Shown here: piece by piece, positions 9,452 through 18,363 of the stretch | Layout of the letters: every line of letters begins with the position of its first letter | Position numbering within the stretch: the first letter of the stretch is position 1 | NCBI RefSeq assembly: GCF_028657945.1 | Contig: NZ_CP059693.1 | Location: 4,402,001-4,466,000 of the forward strand | Length of the DNA stretch: 64,000 bases | Reading direction: 5' to 3' | Source: Thalassomonas haliotis | GTDB lineage: Bacteria; Pseudomonadota; Gammaproteobacteria; Enterobacterales; Alteromonadaceae | Notes under the pieces: model-generated | The model's database searches: none | What the model saw: the letters and a program-made list of their open reading frames with translations, nothing else | Told to the model about the DNA's origin: nothing | Program-made: the position numbers and the translations under genes

Positions 9452-9817
9452 CTAATCCTTACTTCTTTTTAACACCGCGTTAATACGCAACAGCAATTCC
9501 GACATACAAAACGGTTTATCCAAAAAGTCATCGGCCCCGTTCTTAAAAGCCTTGATATGCATATCAGTACCGACGACCGCCGACATAAAAATAACAGGCA
9601 GTTGCGAGAATTGCCGGATCTTTTGACAAATTTCAAAACCGTCCCCCCCGGGGAGTTTTACATCCAGCAGCAGCAAATCCGGTTGAAATCGCTTTACCTC
9701 CGCTATTGCCAGGTCACCGCGTTCACAAAGTGAGGTGATAAAACCTTTCACCGTCAACAGGTTTATCAGCGGCCCGGAAATTTCCCGGTTATCTTCCACA
9801 AGCATTATTTTTTGCAT
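9452..9817 (-). CDS. Receiver-only response regulator
   Basis: A 121-residue CheY-like receiver domain with no output domain. It has E8-D9-N10, phospho-acceptor Asp52 (LLLLDVKLPGGDG), a Ser in IFMSAV and Lys in LDKPF. It ends right after the last receiver helix (LKRSKD), so the protein looks complete or is a regulator that lost its DNA-binding domain. It lies 151 bp upstream of the sensor kinase on the same strand and may feed into the same phosphorelay. Confidence 0.85.
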   Translation of the reverse strand: MQKIMLVEDNREISGPLINLLTVKGFITSLCERGDLAIAEVKRFQPDLLLLDVKLPGGDGFEICQKIRQFSQLPVIFMSAVVGTDMHIKAFKNGADDFLDKPFCMSELLLRINAVLKRSKD

Positions 9818-10440
9818 TTAGTTATCACGCTTAATTGTCTATTTACCTGAGTAATCCCTTTATTAATGATCTGAAATATGGAGTGAATAAGGATATAGAT
9901 AATTTTCTTCCATTTTTTAATAACAACAAGCGATGACAAAGGCTTTTCAGCCAGGTAAATAAAAACCTCGGAGGGATCAATAACAGAGTTAGAGCAATAA
10001 GACACCAGTTATAACCGGGTTGCGTAACCGGCAAAGGTTGCACAGACAGGTTTGCCGGGACAATTTAAGGGTAGCGACAGGTTTATTTTTGGACTGGAAT
10101 GAGGATTTTAGTCTTGAGATCAGAGCCGTTAGAAAAAGCTCATCGACACCTTTATTCTTCTTCCTCATATATGCAAAAAGTCTCAATCCCCAAAGATACA
10201 CCAGCCCGGATCATCCGACTAAAAGACGCAAAACCCCTTTACGGTGATATTGATTTTATCGTCATAAACAAGGTTCATGTAAAGTGAATGGCTAAGCCTT
10301 GCCGTTATTCTGCAGTTATTGCTTCATAATAATTTTAATGTATTGAAAAGAGAGGTATTATAGCGGATTAGGTAAATTTACGTTGCGGACATTGCAACAC
10401 TCGCTACTTCATATACTGTTAGCTATAAAAGGACTGTCGA
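9818..10440. other. Intergenic stretch with one hairpin, no convincing gene
   Basis: About 620 bp without a gene I would defend. There is an 8-bp inverted repeat (CCGGCAAA at 10028-10035 with TTTGCCGG at 10051-10058, 15-base loop) of unknown role. A rightward frame at 10099-10287 has weak protein-like character, but no clear ribosome site and no family was recognised. Confidence 0.5.
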
Positions 10441-10757
10441 TGAAATATCTAACATTGTTATCTCTCATTTTTTTAACCGGGTGCCAATCCACACCATCCT
10501 TTTGTGAAAGGGAGCCGGATTCAAATTTATGCAACCCAAAAACCTACCAATATAATACCGATCAAGCACTCAAAAAATTCGAATCCAGGAAATCCAACAA
10601 AGCTTTTGCTCTAGGCCAGACATCCGACGGCTGGGAATTCTATGGCTACTCTGAAGGCTATAGCACGGCACGTAAAGCACAGGAATCAGCACTAGAATCT
10701 TGCCAAAAAAGGTTAGATAAGCATGGTGTTAAAGGTAAGTGTCAGCTAATCCGTTAA
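10441..10757 (+). CDS. Small lipoprotein of unknown function
   Basis: A 105-residue protein with a lipoprotein signal peptide; the lipobox is LTGC with Cys15. The ATG at 10441 is chosen because AAGGA precedes it and the signal peptide begins there. The mature part has three further Cys residues and ends with YSTARKAQESALESCQKR then GKCQLI, a pattern like the C-terminus of DUF4189-type proteins, where a Cys pair closes the domain. It would be anchored in the outer or inner membrane. No operon partner is evident. Confidence 0.7.
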
Positions 10758-10867
10758 TGATATTTTTAGCTGTCCAGCCATGGTTATACCAATTGGTATT
10801 AACCTTTAACGTTTAATCGCCAATACTTGCCATTTTCCCCTTACTCAAGGCCTTATGTGAACTAACG

Positions 10868-11410
10868 ATGTCCTCAATATCCAAAAATAAGGAAGAGCTA
10901 TCTCAAGCCATTGAAATTGCTTTTGATAAACTTCTTACTGATTATGTAGATATTCCTGAAAAATATACGCGAAGGATTGGTGTTGAAGGTAATGTTAAAA
11001 ACACCGAAATAAGTGTTTGCGACACACTTGCATATTTAATTGGTTGGGGAAATCTTGTCTTAAAATGGTACGCTCGAAAAGCCAAAAAGCTTGAAGTAGA
11101 CTTTCCTGAAACAGGTTATAACTGGAATGAACTTGGCCAATTAGCTCAGCATTTTTACAGGCAATATCAAGATAGCTCTTATAAAAGTCTACTCTCAGAG
11201 TTTCAATCAACGACTGGGCAAATACTAAAACTTATAGGCTCTCTGGATGATAACCAGCTGTACGGTAAAAATTGGTATAAAAGCTACCCGTTAGGGAGAA
11301 TGATCCAGTTTAATACTTCATCTCCAATGAAAAATGTCCGCATTAAGGTGCGAAGATTTAAAAAGGCGGCAATAACTGCCCCCATAAGTGAGACAGATGA
11401 TGACGAATAA
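10868..11410 (+). CDS. ClbS/DfsB-family four-helix protein
   Basis: A 180-residue protein matching the ClbS/DfsB (DUF1706) pattern: an N-terminal NKEELSQAIEIAFDKL helix, SVCDTLAYLIGWGNLVLKWY, then YNWNELGQLAQHFYRQY and a C-terminal YPLGRMIQFNTSSP segment. ClbS from the colibactin cluster opens a reactive cyclopropane and protects DNA. Most relatives lack such a cluster, and none is seen here, so only the fold is assigned. The last codons overlap the start of the SelW-like gene by 14 bp, which indicates co-translation. Confidence 0.8.
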   Translation: MSSISKNKEELSQAIEIAFDKLLTDYVDIPEKYTRRIGVEGNVKNTEISVCDTLAYLIGWGNLVLKWYARKAKKLEVDFPETGYNWNELGQLAQHFYRQYQDSSYKSLLSEFQSTTGQILKLIGSLDDNQLYGKNWYKSYPLGRMIQFNTSSPMKNVRIKVRRFKKAAITAPISETDDDE

Positions 11411-11681
11411 AGTAGAAATAAAATACTGCTCCCAGTGCCGTTGGTTAATGCGCTCCTCATGGATGGCACAAGAGATACTGACAACCTTTGATCAGGAAGT
11501 TACTGAATTATCTCTACAGCCCGGTACCGGCGGTATTTTTGAGGTAATTGCCAATGGTAAAGTGATTTGGTCGCGCAAAGCAGCCGGGCGTTTCCCTGAA
11601 ATTACCGAGTTGAAACAGCTTGTTCAGGATGTCATAGCGCCGGATAAAAGCTTAGGACATGCCGATCGTAAAAAAGAATGA
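11397..11681 (+). CDS. SelT/SelW/SelH (Rdx)-family thioredoxin-like protein
   Basis: A 94-residue protein with the Rdx pattern: YCSQCRWLMRSSWMAQEIL, where C-x-x-C replaces the selenocysteine form, then GTGGIFEVIANGKVIWSRK and FPEITELKQLVQD. These thioredoxin-fold proteins are linked to redox control, with no fixed substrate. Start choice is between ATG 11397 and ATG 11400, both overlapping the ClbS-like gene, so the two form one transcription unit. The pairing of a ClbS-like and a SelW-like gene hints at a shared stress or electrophile role, which is inference. Confidence 0.85.
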   Translation: MMTNKVEIKYCSQCRWLMRSSWMAQEILTTFDQEVTELSLQPGTGGIFEVIANGKVIWSRKAAGRFPEITELKQLVQDVIAPDKSLGHADRKKE

Positions 11682-11919
11682 TTTTTGCTCTTAAAGGCCG
11701 GCTGTCAGCCCCGAAAATAAAGCACGATACATCAAGAGCTTTTTCACCGAAAAAGCTCCCGGCATGACTGCAGCCAACGACCAAGCCCTGGCAGGCTTCC
11801 CTCAATATCAACAGCGAGAGTACTAAAACAAATTTGGCTAAATCAATGCTAAAAACTTTATTTTTCCTATTTCCTGATATGCTTTTCTTTGTCGGCAACC
11901 TAAATGCACGGAGTTAATT

Positions 11920-12144
11920 ATGGAACATAGCGAAATAGCTAAAACACCAGAAACCTTACTCAAGATCACCAGAATTATTGAAACCGAATGTGCGGGAGAC
12001 GCAAGCTTTTTATTGTCTGAAGGTTTTGTTTTACTTGGGGTCGGCAAGAGTATTTTTGAAGACAGCGAAAACAGGTTTGTCTATTCGCTTGGCTTTCCTA
12101 AACCGCTTTCTCAATTAAGTGACTCTGTACTAAATAACTTTTAG
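11920..12144 (+). CDS. Hypothetical 74-residue protein
   Basis: A small reading frame with CGGAG six bases before the ATG. The protein has an N-terminal helix-like stretch (ETLLKITRIIETECAGDASF) and LLGVGKSIFED; no signal peptide, membrane span or known motif is visible. Coding is supported only by the ribosome site and a protein-like composition. Confidence 0.45.
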   Translation: MEHSEIAKTPETLLKITRIIETECAGDASFLLSEGFVLLGVGKSIFEDSENRFVYSLGFPKPLSQLSDSVLNNF

Positions 12145-12513
12145 GTTCAAATAACAAATGACCGGCCTATCCCCACTAACCTGAGCACTATCCGATTAAT
12201 CAGAAAAACCCCATAATGTCCGAAGCACAGTAGATGGTTAAATCACACATATACCAGTCAATAGCCGCGTTTGGTAAAGCGGTCTTTGCCAAAGATAAGC
12301 TGACAGGCTATCTTTCCCGCTTATCTCTCCGTATACTTGATTGATATTGCTTGATAATTTTTGCATTACGGCATGTTTTAATGCCTTGGCGAAGTGATCA
12401 TCGCAAACAACGAGCAATTGGTCCTAACAAAACGTCCTTGATAAAAACAATATCCGGCGAGCCAGCGCCGTTAGTTTTACGGATAAAATAATAATGAGAA
12501 TAAGAGAATCTTT
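12145..12513. other. Intergenic, nothing recognised
   Basis: About 370 bp between a small hypothetical gene and a serine hydrolase gene. I see no gene, strong hairpin or repeat. The promoter of the hydrolase gene probably lies in the last 100 bp. Confidence 0.5.
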
Positions 12514-13596
12514 ATGATAGTGAATAATAAATTAATAGCCCTATGTCTATGGCTTGTCGCCACTACAACTTTTGCGGCTCCGGCCAAGGAAGTATCCGCT
12601 TGGAAAAAGCATGCCGAAAACAATCATTTTAATGGTGCTGTATTGGTCGCTGTTGGCAACGATATTGTGCTAAAACGCGGTTTTGGTATCGCTGATAAAG
12701 AGAATAAACGCGCCTTTTCTGCAAACAGTGTCTTTGATATTTTATCGGTAACTAAACAATTTACCGCGACGGCTATTTTAAAATTGGAAGAAAAAGGCCT
12801 TTTGAGTGTAAATGATACCATAGGAAGATTTTTTAAAGATATTCCAAACGACAAAAAAGCAATAACCCTTCATCAACTGCTCACTCATACTTCGGGCTTA
12901 AAAAGTGATTTTAAGGAAGATTATGAGGTCGTTAGTCGTGACGATTTGATTCAAGGTGCATTTCGCTCAAAATTGCAGTCAACACCCGGTACTCACTATG
13001 AGTACTCAAATGTAGGATACAGCCTGCTTGGCATCATTATTGAGAAAGTATCAGGGCTAAGTTATGAAAAGTTCTTGAATGAGAAGCTATTTTCACCCGC
13101 AGGTATGTCTGAAACCGGCTATAAACTTCCCAGATGGCAAGCGCAGGATTTAGTTGCCGGCTATGACGGCAATAACCGCTGGGGAACACCTTTAGAACAT
13201 GAGTGGGCTGAAGATGGTCCCTGGTGGAACCTCAAAGCCAATGGCGGACTGTTATCCACGCTTACGGATTTACATAAATGGCATATAGCCCTCAAAGGTG
13301 AGCTGATTTTATCAGATGCCTCGAAATTAAAACTCTTTTCACCTTATGTCGCCGAAAATGAAGCCGCAACTTCACATTATGGTTATGGCTGGGCTGTTTT
13401 TAAAACCAGGCGTAATACCAAACTGGTTGCACATAATGGCGGAAATCCCTATTTTTTCAGCGATTTCAGGCACTATAGCGATGAAAACATATTGATATTA
13501 TTTGCAACTAACGACAGAAGTAAAAAGAATTTTAAACAATACGGACGCTTAATTAAGGCGGTATTTGCTGATCTGAAGCACAAGGAGCAAGGCTAA
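12514..13596 (+). CDS. Secreted serine hydrolase of the beta-lactamase/PBP family
   Basis: A 360-residue protein with a signal peptide (cleavage near TTFAAPA, residue 22). It has the active-site pattern of class C-type penicillin-recognising hydrolases: S78-V-T-K81 (SxxK), Y164-S-N166 (YxN) and H307-N-G-G310 in place of KTG. It belongs to the broad Beta-lactamase (PF00144-type) family, which includes peptidases, esterases and AmpH-like proteins. True beta-lactam hydrolysis is not implied. It stands alone; no ampR-like gene lies beside it. Confidence 0.85.
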   Translation: MIVNNKLIALCLWLVATTTFAAPAKEVSAWKKHAENNHFNGAVLVAVGNDIVLKRGFGIADKENKRAFSANSVFDILSVTKQFTATAILKLEEKGLLSVNDTIGRFFKDIPNDKKAITLHQLLTHTSGLKSDFKEDYEVVSRDDLIQGAFRSKLQSTPGTHYEYSNVGYSLLGIIIEKVSGLSYEKFLNEKLFSPAGMSETGYKLPRWQAQDLVAGYDGNNRWGTPLEHEWAEDGPWWNLKANGGLLSTLTDLHKWHIALKGELILSDASKLKLFSPYVAENEAATSHYGYGWAVFKTRRNTKLVAHNGGNPYFFSDFRHYSDENILILFATNDRSKKNFKQYGRLIKAVFADLKHKEQG

Positions 13597-13987
13597 CACT
13601 TGGTCCTGACACCGGCACATTGGCTAAATTAAGTGCAAAAATTGAGGCATCACATATATCAACACTCCTCTCATCGCCGGAGCAGGAATATCACCTGCCC
13701 TGGCAGCTTGCATAGCGCTAAACCTCACCATATCCGTTGATAGATTTGCAGTCACTAAGCCTTGCCTGCGCAGTGCAACATCAGCTTGCCATTAATTTTC
13801 TTTTTATCCTGGTGAGATCATTTCCCCTTAACCAACACTAGTATCAATGAAGTGGCAACGGCTCTGCTCTTACTGCTTCATTGTCAGCTGTGCAGCTACC
13901 GACAAAGCTGACAATACAAGTCCGGACCTTAACGGTCGGGGAATACTAATTAACTTAATTCCACTAATTAAAATTCAGGGGACATTT
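13597..13987. other. Intergenic with a perfect 10-bp inverted repeat
   Basis: No gene is supported here. ATTGTCAGCT (13880-13889) pairs with AGCTGACAAT (13906-13915) across a 16-base loop, about 75 bp before the next start codon. It may be an operator or a 5'-leader hairpin of the following secreted protein gene. A longer frame running through this stretch from 13847 is dismissed because the signal peptide starts at 13988. Confidence 0.4.
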
Positions 13988-14353
13988 ATGAAAAAATTAA
14001 TCGGCGCAGGTCTTTTGCTTACCTCATCCTTTATTGCATCTCAGGCATCGGCTGCAACTATGGAGTGTTACGTTGATACCCAGGCGTATGACAGTTTTAC
14101 ACCTCACCAGTGTTTTGCGGTTTTATGGGGGCAATCAAAAACAACGGCGGTATTTAGAATTGCAGGTTCAACCAACAAACCTATCAACCAGGTTATTTGG
14201 AGTGGCTCGGCTTCAAGCTGCGGCGTTTCCGGTTCATCCTGTTCTTTTTCTATCCGTGCTTATAGAACCTACACAGCAAAAGCAACAGTGCTTTATCAGG
14301 ATGGAACCTGGGACACAGCGTCGGCCAAGGCTTCTTTTGAAAGTGGATTTTAA
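13988..14353 (+). CDS. Small secreted protein of unknown function
   Basis: A 121-residue protein whose first 23 residues form a clear signal peptide (KKLIGAGLLLTSSFIASQASA). The start is fixed by this and by AGGGGA just upstream. The mature part has four Cys, two of them in SSCGVSGSSCSF, and a C-terminal YQDGTWDTASAKASF stretch, giving a small beta-rich, likely disulfide-bonded exported protein. No family was recognised. Confidence 0.7.
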   Translation: MKKLIGAGLLLTSSFIASQASAATMECYVDTQAYDSFTPHQCFAVLWGQSKTTAVFRIAGSTNKPINQVIWSGSASSCGVSGSSCSFSIRAYRTYTAKATVLYQDGTWDTASAKASFESGF

Positions 14354-14482
14354 TCGCCTGACAGCAAGCATGTGAGTCAATAACAGCTCAAGCACAGCAA
14401 ACCAGCGAATATGTATTAATGACATGAATTATCGCTGGCCTATCAAAGCCGCCTGCCATTATGGCCAAGCCATATTCCCTTG

Positions 14483-14884
14483 TCATTGCGTCCTGTCTTG
14501 TAAATATTCCCGCCACGGGGTCCAATAGAACTTTTCCCAGCCCAGGGTTACGCCTTCATAGTCATGCTCAGGTACATCCAGGTGAACCAAATCGATTTGA
14601 CCGAATGCTTTGCCGGCCACAAAACTCAGAATAAGGGTCGAATCCGGATCCGCCGGTTTAAACGCTGTCGAACGCCAGGATTGTACAATAAGGTTTGGAC
14701 TGTTTACTGCCAGTATCGTGCCGCTGAGCACGCCATCAAAAGCGCGAAACTCGGCTCCGGCCTCTTTTCCTATGGTAACAGGCGAGCCGGTAATCGCTTG
14801 GTGCAAAGCAGGGTCAAGATACATTTCAAATAATGTTTGTGCCGGAACCGGCAAGGTTATGGTCTGCGATATTACACTGCGCAT
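14483..14884 (-). CDS. SRPBCC (START/AHSA1-like) domain protein
   Basis: A 133-residue protein with the pattern of the AHSA1-like SRPBCC fold: PAQTLFEMYLDPALHQAITG, then GAEFRAFDGVLSGTIL, IVQSWRSTAF and a C-terminal GWEKFYWTPWREYL. Such domains bind hydrophobic ligands in a deep cavity. The start is placed at 14884, with CAGGAG about 9 bases upstream, rather than at 14974, since the fold begins there. It stands alone between two rightward genes. Confidence 0.8.
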   Translation of the reverse strand: MRSVISQTITLPVPAQTLFEMYLDPALHQAITGSPVTIGKEAGAEFRAFDGVLSGTILAVNSPNLIVQSWRSTAFKPADPDSTLILSFVAGKAFGQIDLVHLDVPEHDYEGVTLGWEKFYWTPWREYLQDRTQ

Positions 14885-15111
14885 GCTTATCTGCTCCTGA
14901 TGTAACTGATAACGTATTGCTGTGAATTTCGGCGATATGTTTTCCGGGTAAAAGTTAGCGCTAAAACTCACCATTTTTTAATACTTTTAAAAGGTTAGTA
15001 ATAATAATCACAGCAATCAATTAAACGTCCCGGGGAAAACGGAAATTGAGATCTTCATTTGATGTCTGCTTCACTTGCCTCTATAGTGCCTGGCAGCTTT
15101 AGGAGATTAAA

Positions 15112-15708
15112 ATGAAAAAAACACTTATAACAAGCGCTTTATTATCCCTGGCAGCCAGCAGCGCCAGCTACGCCGAAGCCCCCCTGGTATCAATTGAAAC
15201 CCAGGATGCCTTTTTCAGCAACATCAGCAAACATTGCGGCAAAGCTTATGAAGGCAAGGTAACGGTAGATAATGCCCCCGGCAGCAGCTTTTCAAAAAAC
15301 AAATTAGTCATGCATGTCAGAAAATGCTCCGAGCACGAGCTGCAAATCCCTTTCCATGTCGGTGACGATGCCTCGCGCACCTGGATATTAACCAAAACCG
15401 GCTCCGGTATCTCACTAAAACATGATCACCGCAAAAAAGACGGCAGCAATGACGAGTCTACCATGTATGGCGGCCACACCCAGGATGCCGGTTGGGTCCA
15501 GGTACAATCTTTTCCTGCCGACCAATACTCGAAAGAGCTGTTCGTCAAACACGGTATTCCGCAATCTATCGGCAATACCTGGCAAATGTATATCTATCCG
15601 GAAAAATTCACCTACCGCTTAATTCGCCAGGGCCGTGAATTCAGGGTAGATTTTGACCTGACCCAGCCAATCAAAGCGCCTGCTGCTCCCTGGGGCTACC
15701 GGGATTAA
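15112..15708 (+). CDS. Exported protein of unknown function
   Basis: A 198-residue protein with a signal peptide (residues 1-21, ending ASYAEA). AGGAG precedes the ATG. The mature part holds two Cys (ISKHCGKAYEG and VRKCSEHEL), a charged segment KHDHRKKDGSNDEST then MYGGHTQDAGW, and a C-terminal FTYRLIRQGREFRVDFDLT. It is probably a soluble periplasmic protein. I recognise similar proteins as uncharacterised in marine gammaproteobacteria, without function. Confidence 0.7.
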   Translation: MKKTLITSALLSLAASSASYAEAPLVSIETQDAFFSNISKHCGKAYEGKVTVDNAPGSSFSKNKLVMHVRKCSEHELQIPFHVGDDASRTWILTKTGSGISLKHDHRKKDGSNDESTMYGGHTQDAGWVQVQSFPADQYSKELFVKHGIPQSIGNTWQMYIYPEKFTYRLIRQGREFRVDFDLTQPIKAPAAPWGYRD

Positions 15709-15857
15709 CAGTGCTTTTCTAATTGTTTAACATGCTTCTGCATTTGGCTCAGGTCGATTATATAGGGGCATGAAACATAAAGTGCTTTTATTAAGGTCCC
15801 GGATGAAGTTAGCCTAAGTGCAGAGCAACTAATAACCGTGAGTTTCAAGGGAATAGT

Positions 15858-16331
15858 ATGACCATAAAAAACGACCAAAAAGGCGCGGCGGTAAAATTCC
15901 CGCCACCGTTGATTTTCCTGCTGTTTATACTGCTAGGCGGCGCGGCGCACTATTACTGGCCGCTGACTGTCACCCGTGCAGACTGGCTCGGCTATCTCGG
16001 TTTGGCCCTGGTACTGGCAGGGTTTGCCATTACTTTGCTGATCAGCCTGGCTTTCAAACGGGCCGAAACCAGTATTGAGCCCTGGCAACCCACCACACAT
16101 ATTATCAGCAAAGGGTTTTTCGCCTATTCGCGCAATCCCATTTATAGCGCTTTTTGCCTGATCACTATAGGTCTGGGGCTCTTTTTAAATAACGCCTGGA
16201 TCTTAATAAGCTTTATCCCCTCCGCCGTCTTGGTATATCAGCTGGCAATAAAAAAGGAAGAAGCCTATTTGGAGCAAAAATTTGGCGACCAATACCTGGC
16301 TTACAAAAAGAAAGTCAGGCGCTGGTTATAA
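15858..16331 (+). CDS. Isoprenylcysteine carboxyl methyltransferase (ICMT)-family membrane protein
   Basis: A 157-residue integral membrane protein with four hydrophobic segments and the ICMT/PEMT signature in its second half: GFFAYSRNPIYSAFCLITIG, then KKEEAYLEQKFGDQYLAYKKKVRRW. The His of the usual RHP motif is replaced (SRNP). Bacterial members methylate small or lipid substrates using SAM, most still undefined. It stands between unrelated genes. Confidence 0.8.
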   Translation: MTIKNDQKGAAVKFPPPLIFLLFILLGGAAHYYWPLTVTRADWLGYLGLALVLAGFAITLLISLAFKRAETSIEPWQPTTHIISKGFFAYSRNPIYSAFCLITIGLGLFLNNAWILISFIPSAVLVYQLAIKKEEAYLEQKFGDQYLAYKKKVRRWL

Positions 16332-16341
16332 CCAGTCCGGT

Positions 16342-17499
16342 TCACCCTTCACCAATAAATAAACCGGCATTTTCATCTTCATAAAAATCATCGGTACCGG
16401 CGGCAAACAACATGGCGGCCAGGTACTGGTGAAAGTCCACCACACTTCTTTCCATCTCTACCAGCTTGCCACCTTTGCCAATTTTTGAATGCATGCCCTT
16501 TTGCAGCCGCTGACAAATCCATTTATCTTCCTGAAAAAAGGCGTGAGTAAAGGCCTGACTTTGCAGATCTTCTTTAAAGACTGACTTGGGAAAAATGCTC
16601 CCGGAGCGCACAAGACAACACTCGGCCCCATCGGGCAATATATGCAACCAGGATAAAGAGCCATAGTCGAGGATCATCACCAGAGACGGCGGCAGAACAA
16701 TCACCTGGTAGTGATCGTAAGCAGCGGGGTATTTCCCCCTGAGCCACTTGGTGAGCTTGCCAGCATCATCAACTAACTTGCCGCCGGTAATGGTCCAGGA
16801 AGCAGAGCCGGCCACATAATAGGCCAGTTTCGTCGGGCTTAAGGTTTCTAATGTCTCTTTATGCACCTTAAAAATATGATAACTTTCCAGGGCATTTTCC
16901 ATCACCACTTTCCAGTTGGCCCGCCAGTGCTCCTGCTCGCCAGGCTTGTAGCCGTTAAAACGCTCCGGCTGATAGATGGAGATATATTTTTCAATGCCCT
17001 GAAAACGTTCGGATAAAGAAGCGGCCTGACTATCGAGATTAATAAACAATAAACCATACCAGGTCTCCAGCCTGAATTGTGGCAGGCAATGGGCTGCTGT
17101 ATCCAGGGTAACCTTACCCGACGTGGGAGCACCTTTAAAAGTGCCTTTATCGTCATAAGTCCAGGCATGGTAAGGGCAGGAAATACTTTTCCCCACCTCA
17201 CCAAAGCCTTCATCCAGCAGCGGTGTTCCCCGGTGGCGGCAGTTGTTTGACATCGCCCGTAATTGATTATCCTGTCCGCGGATGATCACTATGGCTTCAC
17301 CCGCCAGTTCAAAAGCATAATAACTGCCGACATCGGCCAAAGCCTGCCCGGCGCAGACAAAGTTCCAGTCGCTGCGAAAAATCCGCTCAGCTTCCAGCTC
17401 AGCGATGTCCCTGTTATGATAGACTTCAAACGGCAACGCCTTAGCCTCAAACAGACTGGCCTGCGCTTCTTGCCGGTAACGCCCCAATAAATCTTCCAT
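16342..17499 (-). CDS. Rieske aromatic-ring/choline-type oxygenase alpha subunit
   Basis: A 385-residue protein with a Rieske [2Fe-2S] centre, C87-R-H89 and C108-P-Y-H111, and a catalytic-domain iron site in NALESYHIFKVH. Length and pattern place it in the ring-hydroxylating dioxygenase alpha-subunit family, close to choline monooxygenase-like members. It would hydroxylate or demethylate a small organic compound with electrons from a separate reductase, which is not in this window. It is divergent from a TetR regulator, with a long palindrome in the shared intergenic region, so control by that regulator is likely. Confidence 0.87.
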   Translation of the reverse strand: MEDLLGRYRQEAQASLFEAKALPFEVYHNRDIAELEAERIFRSDWNFVCAGQALADVGSYYAFELAGEAIVIIRGQDNQLRAMSNNCRHRGTPLLDEGFGEVGKSISCPYHAWTYDDKGTFKGAPTSGKVTLDTAAHCLPQFRLETWYGLLFINLDSQAASLSERFQGIEKYISIYQPERFNGYKPGEQEHWRANWKVVMENALESYHIFKVHKETLETLSPTKLAYYVAGSASWTITGGKLVDDAGKLTKWLRGKYPAAYDHYQVIVLPPSLVMILDYGSLSWLHILPDGAECCLVRSGSIFPKSVFKEDLQSQAFTHAFFQEDKWICQRLQKGMHSKIGKGGKLVEMERSVVDFHQYLAAMLFAAGTDDFYEDENAGLFIGEG

Positions 17500-17610
17500 A
17501 CACCACCTAAGCCTTTGCTGTTTATCTATAAAATTGGAAATATGTATTCATTTAAGTGCTCACCTAAATAAAAAGCCTGTCCCATTGTGATACAGACACG
17601 CATCATCACG

Positions 17611-17652
17611 ATACATTTTGTATGATACTATGATGTATCATACAAAATGTAT
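17611..17652. promoter_or_regulatory. Perfect 18-bp palindrome, candidate TetR operator
   Basis: Bases 17611-17628 and 17635-17652 are perfect inverted repeats (arm ending GTATGATAC, partner starting GTATCATAC) around a 6-base spacer. It lies 23 bp before the TetR start and about 110 bp before the divergent Rieske oxygenase start. The length and symmetry fit an operator for a dimeric regulator acting on both genes. It also carries near-repeat ATGTATTCATT with 17540-17550. Confidence 0.7.
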
Positions 17653-17675
17653 TCATTGGTAAATTAAAATCTAGC

Positions 17676-18239
17676 ATGAAATTATCAGATCCCAGGGCAA
17701 ACCGTTCCCGCCAGGCATTGTTAACAGCAGGCATAGAAGTCTTCCTGGTCAACCCCAACGCCAGTTTGACCGAAGTGGCGAATATTGCCGGTGTTGGCCG
17801 GGCGACCCTGTACCGGCATTTTGAAACCCGGGAGCAATTAATCCAGGAACTGGCGCGGGAATCTCTGGCCTTAACAGATAGGGCGCTGGAGCCGCTGAAA
17901 GCGAAAAAGCTCAAAGGCCGTGAAGCCATAGAGTTCATGCTGCATGCGGTAATGCCGCTGGCCAACCGATTCCATTTTTTATTATCCTTATGGACCATTG
18001 CCGAAGATGATCCCGAGGTGAGCAATATTTATAACCGGCAGCTGGAAGAGTTGGCAGCACTGGTAGAGCAGGGAAAACAGGCGGGCAGCATTAATGCCGG
18101 TTTAACCACCACCTGGATAGTAACCATGATAGATAGCCTGGTTTATGCCGGTTGGTACTTAGTACGCAGCGGTGAATGTAACGCAGAAGAAGCCGCGGCA
18201 TCGGCGGTACAAAGTTTATTTTGCGGGATCAGTGCCTAA
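17676..18239 (+). CDS. TetR-family transcriptional regulator
   Basis: A 187-residue regulator. The N-terminal helix-turn-helix is seen as LTEVANIAGVGRATLYRHFE followed by TREQLIQELA. The rest is an all-helical ligand-binding domain with no specific ligand assigned. It is divergent from the Rieske oxygenase gene, and the palindrome just upstream of its start suggests self-repression and control of the oxygenase by the substrate or a derivative. Confidence 0.9.
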   Translation: MKLSDPRANRSRQALLTAGIEVFLVNPNASLTEVANIAGVGRATLYRHFETREQLIQELARESLALTDRALEPLKAKKLKGREAIEFMLHAVMPLANRFHFLLSLWTIAEDDPEVSNIYNRQLEELAALVEQGKQAGSINAGLTTTWIVTMIDSLVYAGWYLVRSGECNAEEAAASAVQSLFCGISA

Positions 18240-18328
18240 TGCCAGACCCGGCAATAGTAAAGTTTCTTTTTTAACAAAACAGTTAACGACAAGATAGGGC
18301 TGCTCCTACTCTGCCCCCAGGTCTTAAG

Positions 18329-18354
18329 TCAAGCCGGGGGATCACCCGGCTTGA
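18329..18354. terminator. Intergenic hairpin between converging genes
   Basis: TCAAGCCGGG (18329-18338) pairs with CCCGGCTTGA (18345-18354) across a 6-base loop, between the rightward TetR gene and the leftward siderophore receptor gene. There is no strong T-run on either strand, so termination is likely but not certain. Confidence 0.45.
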
Positions 18355-18363
18355 ATAGAAAAA

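Noticed and set aside
9818-10287. Short reading frames on both strands, including 10099-10287 rightward
   Set aside because: No clear ribosome site, no signal or family pattern, and overlapping frames on both strands.
12514-13596. Antibiotic-resistance beta-lactamase
   Set aside because: The family motifs fit serine hydrolases in general; HNGG in place of KTG and no ampR neighbour do not support resistance.
13847-13987. Longer start for the secreted protein at 13988
   Set aside because: The signal peptide and ribosome site mark 13988; the upstream part has no features.
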